Part shown: positions 6,303 through 9,500 of the stretch, piece after piece
How the letters are laid out: every line of letters begins with the position of its first letter
Position numbering within the stretch: position 1 is the first letter of the stretch
Assembly: GCA_030636965.1 (NCBI GenBank)
Contig: DAOVVW010000016.1
Span: 1-9,500 of the forward strand
Direction: 5' to 3'
From: Pseudomonadota bacterium
GTDB lineage: Bacteria; BMS3Abin14
DNA length: 9,500 nucleotides
The notes under the pieces: generated by a model
What the model was told of the DNA's origin: nothing
The model's database searches: none
The model's input: only the letters and a program-made list of their open reading frames with translations
Translations under genes and position numbers: made by a program

Positions 6303-9300
6303 TGCTCGAGAACAGCGGTCGGATCAAGGATCCAGGCCGCTTACCTGGACTCCTTGAAACCATGGCCGACCATGCAGCGCGCTGGGGGCTGCTGGCTGCC
6401 TTCACCGAACATGCTGTCAATGAAGCACTGAACACAGCCGACCCTGAAGCAGCTTTGAACAGGCTGGTCAGGATTCTTGTTATGATAGAGGATCCAGCGT
6501 TCCATTCCCTCCTGGAGGATCCCGATGGCCTCAAGTCACTCCTGGCGATACTGGGATACAGTAACTATCTTTCCTCCCTTATCCTGAGATCTCCAGCTGA
6601 TTATATCTGGCTCATGAGAGACGTGGGCCTGTCGGGCAAGAGAACCCTTGCCATGATGCAGAAGGAGCTCGCCGGGGCGATGGGAAGCAGTACAGACATG
6701 GAAGGAGCAACTCAAGCCCTGAGAAGGAACAAATATCGGGAGATGCTGAGGATAGGGGTCGGAGATCTCCTGGGAGCAGCGTCCCTTACGGAAACCGTTC
6801 ACGACATCTCGAATCTGGCAGAGGCCTCCATAGACGGCGCGGTTACCAGGGTTACTGACATCCTTAGGGAAAAACACGGTACACCGGTATATGACACCGG
6901 GGGCAACATCACCCGTCCAGGGAAATTTTCCGTGCTGGGCCTGGGAAAACTTGGCGGAGAGGAGCTCAATTACAGCTCTGACGTTGACCTCCTGTATTTA
7001 TATTCTTCCCATGAGGGGACGACTACCGGACGACCATCCGCCTCCGGCGGATACAGGGACTCAGTGGACAACCACCGCTTCTTCGTAAAAACCGGAGAAA
7101 TGGTTACAAAACTGCTTAATGACCGCACTGAAGACGGTTTTGTCTTCCGTGTTGATCTAAGGCTCCGTCCGGAAGGTGAATCAGGTGAAATAGCATATTC
7201 TCTTCCCAGCCTGGAGGTCTATTACCAGTCATGGGGACGAACTACTGACAGATTAGCCCTGCTCAAGGCAAAACCTGTTGGTGGCTTCAGGCGCCTTAGT
7301 GAAGAGTTCATCGGTCTTATGGAGCCCTTCATCTACCGAAAGCATCTTGATTACAGCGCCCTGGAGGAAGTGGGTGCCATAAAAGAGAAGATCGACATTC
7401 ATATCGGAGCGGACAAGGAAGGTATCAGCGATATAAAGCTTGGACGGGGAGGTATAAGGGAGATCGAGTTCCTGGTTCAGAGCCTCCAACTCATCAACGG
7501 TGGAAGAAATCCGGTCATCAGGGGACGAAATACTCTTCAGTCCATTGACCGTCTCATGAAAAACGGATACCTGACAGAAAGGGATGCAGAGTCATTGTCT
7601 TCGGCATATATATTTCTGAGAACCGTGGAACACCGGGTGCAGCTTGTTGAGGAGCGGCAGACACATACGCTGCCGGCGGATCCCGAATCACTGGAAAAAC
7701 TGGCCTTCACGATGGGGTATTCAAGAAAGGGTGTGGGAGACAAAGCAGCCTTCGAGCACGCCCTTGGTAAATTCACAGGTATGGTACAGGATAGTTTCGA
7801 TCGCCTCTTTTACAGTGGTAAAGCACCGATTACAGGAGTTCCCAAAGAGCACGTCAAACTCATGGGTGATGATCTTCCCTATGAGGAAGCGATAGCCGAA
7901 ATGAAAAACCTCGGTTTTGAAGATCCTGAAACAGGCTACAAAAATCTCCTGCTGCTCAGAGACGGGCCGGAGTTAAGCCATTTCCCGGATAGCTGCAGGG
8001 ACCTTCTCCGGCAGATAGCTCCACGCCTGCTTGATGAGCTGAAAGGCTCCCCGGATCCGGATCGCGTTCTCATCAACCTGGAGCGCTTCATCCGCAGAGT
8101 AGGGGCAAGGACGTCTTACTATGCCCTGCTTGCGCAGAACCCCGAATCCATCAAGCTGCTCGTAACTGTATTCGGTTTTTCACAGCACCTTTCGGGACTC
8201 CTGATCAGCCAACCGGACCTGTTGGACCTCATGGTTAGCAGTGAGGACCTCTCCATCAGTAAACCCAGAGACGACCTCACCGGGGAACTCAGGGACATGG
8301 TAAGCGGCAGTCCGTCCTTCGAGGATGAACTCCTCATGATGAGGAGGTTCAGGAACGGCGAGATACTCAGGATCGGCCTCGGTGATCTTCTGGACCTGAG
8401 GGACCAGCCGGCTGTAAATCAGGAACTGACTGAATTGTCGGAGATAGTCCTTGATGTCTCGCGACAACTTGCATTCAGGGATGCTGACGGGAAGGGGATG
8501 TCCCCCTGCGAGGATGGCAGGTTCGCAGTGGTGGCGATGGGGAAAATGGGCGGCAGGGAGATGAACTACAGCTCAGACCTGGATCTGATCTTCCTTTACG
8601 AGGGAGACGAGAGGAGCAGGGAGTACTATACGTGGGCTGCCCAGCGAATGATCACGATCCTGACCAGCCCTACAGGGGAGGGACTCCTGTACCGAATAGA
8701 TATGAGGCTCCGGCCTTCGGGGAATGCCGGGCCCCTCGTTATCAGCGGGGAGTCTTTTACCAGATACCATACAGAGGAAGCTATGGCATGGGAACAGCAG
8801 GCCCTGATCAAGGCCAGATGCGTTGCTGGCGATGAATCGTTCATGAAAGAGATTATCGATCAGCTTCAGGCCCTGGTTTACGGGCGGGGCCTCAGTGAAG
8901 AGGACGTGATGGGGATCCGTCGTATCCGTGACAGAATGGAAGCGGAAATATCCGCTGATGCCGGGGGGGAGTCCTACGATATCAAAGTGGGATGGGGCGG
9001 GCTTGTGGACATCGAGTTTGCTGTTCAGATCATGCAGCTCCACTATGGTGGCAAACATCCCCAAGTCAGGTCTACGTCAACGATGGAAGCTCTCGACGCC
9101 CTCAACCAAGCTGGACTTGTTGAGGAAAAACAGTATAATACACTGCGCTGCGCATACTCATTTTACAGGGGTATCGAGAACCGACAGCACATATACCAGG
9201 ACAGATCAGACCACAGGATATTTCTGGATAAGGAAAGACTGGGACCTTTGGCCAAACGGCTGGGTTATGAGGGGGCGCCGGATTCACTGGCCGGATTCCT

Positions 9301-9382
9301 GGATGAAGTCAAGAAAACCAGGGGAGAAGTCAGGGAAATATTTGAAAGTATCCTTGGTCATATAGAGGAAGAGTTATCCTGA
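6272..9382 (+). CDS. glnE: Bifunctional glutamine synthetase adenylyltransferase / adenylyl-removing enzyme
   Basis: GlnE adenylylates glutamine synthetase to lower its activity and removes the AMP again, under control of PII. The 1036-residue product is somewhat longer than E. coli GlnE (946) and has both nucleotidyltransferase halves. The N-terminal adenylyl-removing half has LGLGKLGGEELNYSSDVDL with D237 and D239, VDLRLRPEGESG, and GRGGIREIEFLVQ (about 390-402). The C-terminal adenylyltransferase half has AMGKMGGREMNYSSDLDL with D769 and D771, DMRLRPSGNAGP, and GWGGLVDIEFAVQ (about 907-919). Each half ends in a helical HRVQLVEERQTH- or NRQHIYQDRSDH-type region. The ATG at 6272 lacks a Shine-Dalgarno sequence and lies inside a repeat; an in-frame TAA at 6263 bars any start further up, so the true start is 6272 or an internal codon such as M31 at 6362. 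A terminator follows the stop at once, making glnE the last gene of the operon. Confidence 0.96.
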   Translation: MDGLFATLTRLLENSGRIKDPGRLPGLLETMADHAARWGLLAAFTEHAVNEALNTADPEAALNRLVRILVMIEDPAFHSLLEDPDGLKSLLAILGYSNYLSSLILRSPADYIWLMRDVGLSGKRTLAMMQKELAGAMGSSTDMEGATQALRRNKYREMLRIGVGDLLGAASLTETVHDISNLAEASIDGAVTRVTDILREKHGTPVYDTGGNITRPGKFSVLGLGKLGGEELNYSSDVDLLYLYSSHEGTTTGRPSASGGYRDSVDNHRFFVKTGEMVTKLLNDRTEDGFVFRVDLRLRPEGESGEIAYSLPSLEVYYQSWGRTTDRLALLKAKPVGGFRRLSEEFIGLMEPFIYRKHLDYSALEEVGAIKEKIDIHIGADKEGISDIKLGRGGIREIEFLVQSLQLINGGRNPVIRGRNTLQSIDRLMKNGYLTERDAESLSSAYIFLRTVEHRVQLVEERQTHTLPADPESLEKLAFTMGYSRKGVGDKAAFEHALGKFTGMVQDSFDRLFYSGKAPITGVPKEHVKLMGDDLPYEEAIAEMKNLGFEDPETGYKNLLLLRDGPELSHFPDSCRDLLRQIAPRLLDELKGSPDPDRVLINLERFIRRVGARTSYYALLAQNPESIKLLVTVFGFSQHLSGLLISQPDLLDLMVSSEDLSISKPRDDLTGELRDMVSGSPSFEDELLMMRRFRNGEILRIGLGDLLDLRDQPAVNQELTELSEIVLDVSRQLAFRDADGKGMSPCEDGRFAVVAMGKMGGREMNYSSDLDLIFLYEGDERSREYYTWAAQRMITILTSPTGEGLLYRIDMRLRPSGNAGPLVISGESFTRYHTEEAMAWEQQALIKARCVAGDESFMKEIIDQLQALVYGRGLSEEDVMGIRRIRDRMEAEISADAGGESYDIKVGWGGLVDIEFAVQIMQLHYGGKHPQVRSTSTMEALDALNQAGLVEEKQYNTLRCAYSFYRGIENRQHIYQDRSDHRIFLDKERLGPLAKRLGYEGAPDSLAGFLDEVKKTRGEVREIFESILGHIEEELS

Positions 9383-9417
9383 CATGGGTTATCGCTCAAC
9401 CCGTGTCTGTTTTTTTT
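9382..9417 (+). terminator. Rho-independent terminator after glnE
   Basis: ACATGGGTT (9382-9390) pairs with AACCCGTGT (9398-9406) over nine base pairs, one of them a G-U wobble, around a seven-base loop. Three bases later a run of eight T follows (9410-9417). The stem begins on the last base of the glnE stop codon, so it ends the gatC-to-glnE transcript. Confidence 0.85.
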
Positions 9418-9428
9418 GGTTTATCTTG

Positions 9429-9468
9429 ATTTTGATAGGGTCGTAAAAAGTCCATCCATGGCTTTTTA
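9429..9468 (-). repeat. 40-base dispersed repeat, copy 2, inverted relative to copy 1
   Basis: This matches copy 1 at 6263-6302 in the opposite orientation (36 of 40 bases). In plus-strand RNA GTAAAAAGTC can pair with GGCTTTTTAC (10 pairs with one wobble) around a seven-base loop. The remaining bases to 9500 contain no gene; the element may continue past the window, since only its 40-base overlap with copy 1 can be delimited here. Confidence 0.8.
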
Positions 9469-9500
9469 CTCCGCGGAAAGCGAAAAGTGTCATTTTCACT

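Noticed and set aside
6263..9468. glnE as cargo of a composite transposon
   Set aside because: The flanking elements are only about 40 bases, no transposase or target duplication is seen, and glnE is co-directional with the operon and is a housekeeping gene.

Overview
The window reads as a chromosomal segment of an anaerobic bacterium, most probably from the former Deltaproteobacteria (Desulfobacterota) or a nearby phylum. This is inferred from an hgcAB-type gene pair, a bacterial GatCAB amidotransferase, the gatC-gatA-gatB-mtnA-glnE gene order, TTG start codons with strong Shine-Dalgarno sequences, and intergenic short-repeat families of a kind I associate with such genomes. No database search was possible, so the taxonomy is tentative.

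Layout. Bases 1-161 hold no gene, only a pyrimidine-rich stretch and CTCYGTG-type repeats. Bases 162-1606 on the minus strand carry hgcA followed by hgcB: a membrane-anchored corrinoid protein with the NVWCSAGK cap-helix motif, and a small ferredoxin ending in a vicinal Cys pair. This is the gene pair known to be required for microbial mercury methylation. The copy is unusual: HgcB has Arg where the first Cys of the second cluster motif is expected, and HgcA has an extra hydrophobic N-terminus. A divergent 199-base spacer (1607-1805) is filled largely with 7-base tandem repeats.

On the plus strand, 1806-9382 is an apparent housekeeping operon: gatC, gatA, gatB (glutamine-dependent amidation of Glu-tRNA(Gln) and/or Asp-tRNA(Asn)), mtnA (methylthioribose-1-phosphate isomerase, methionine or 5-deoxyribose salvage) and glnE (adenylylation control of glutamine synthetase). 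A hairpin-plus-T-run terminator follows glnE directly. Four of these proteins keep family catalytic residues (GatA K79/S154/S178, MtnA C160/D240, both GlnE nucleotidyltransferase Asp pairs, GatB zinc cysteines). gatA and gatB are separated by a second heptamer-repeat tract that forms an inverted repeat.

The most unexpected non-coding signal is at the 5' end of glnE. A 40-base repeat, present again in inverted orientation just beyond the glnE terminator (36 of 40 bases match), covers the only available upstream start codon. A better-placed ATG with an AGGAG site lies upstream in the same frame, but the frame is closed by a TAA at the edge of the repeat. The repeat therefore seems to have split the original glnE start region and supplied a new one.
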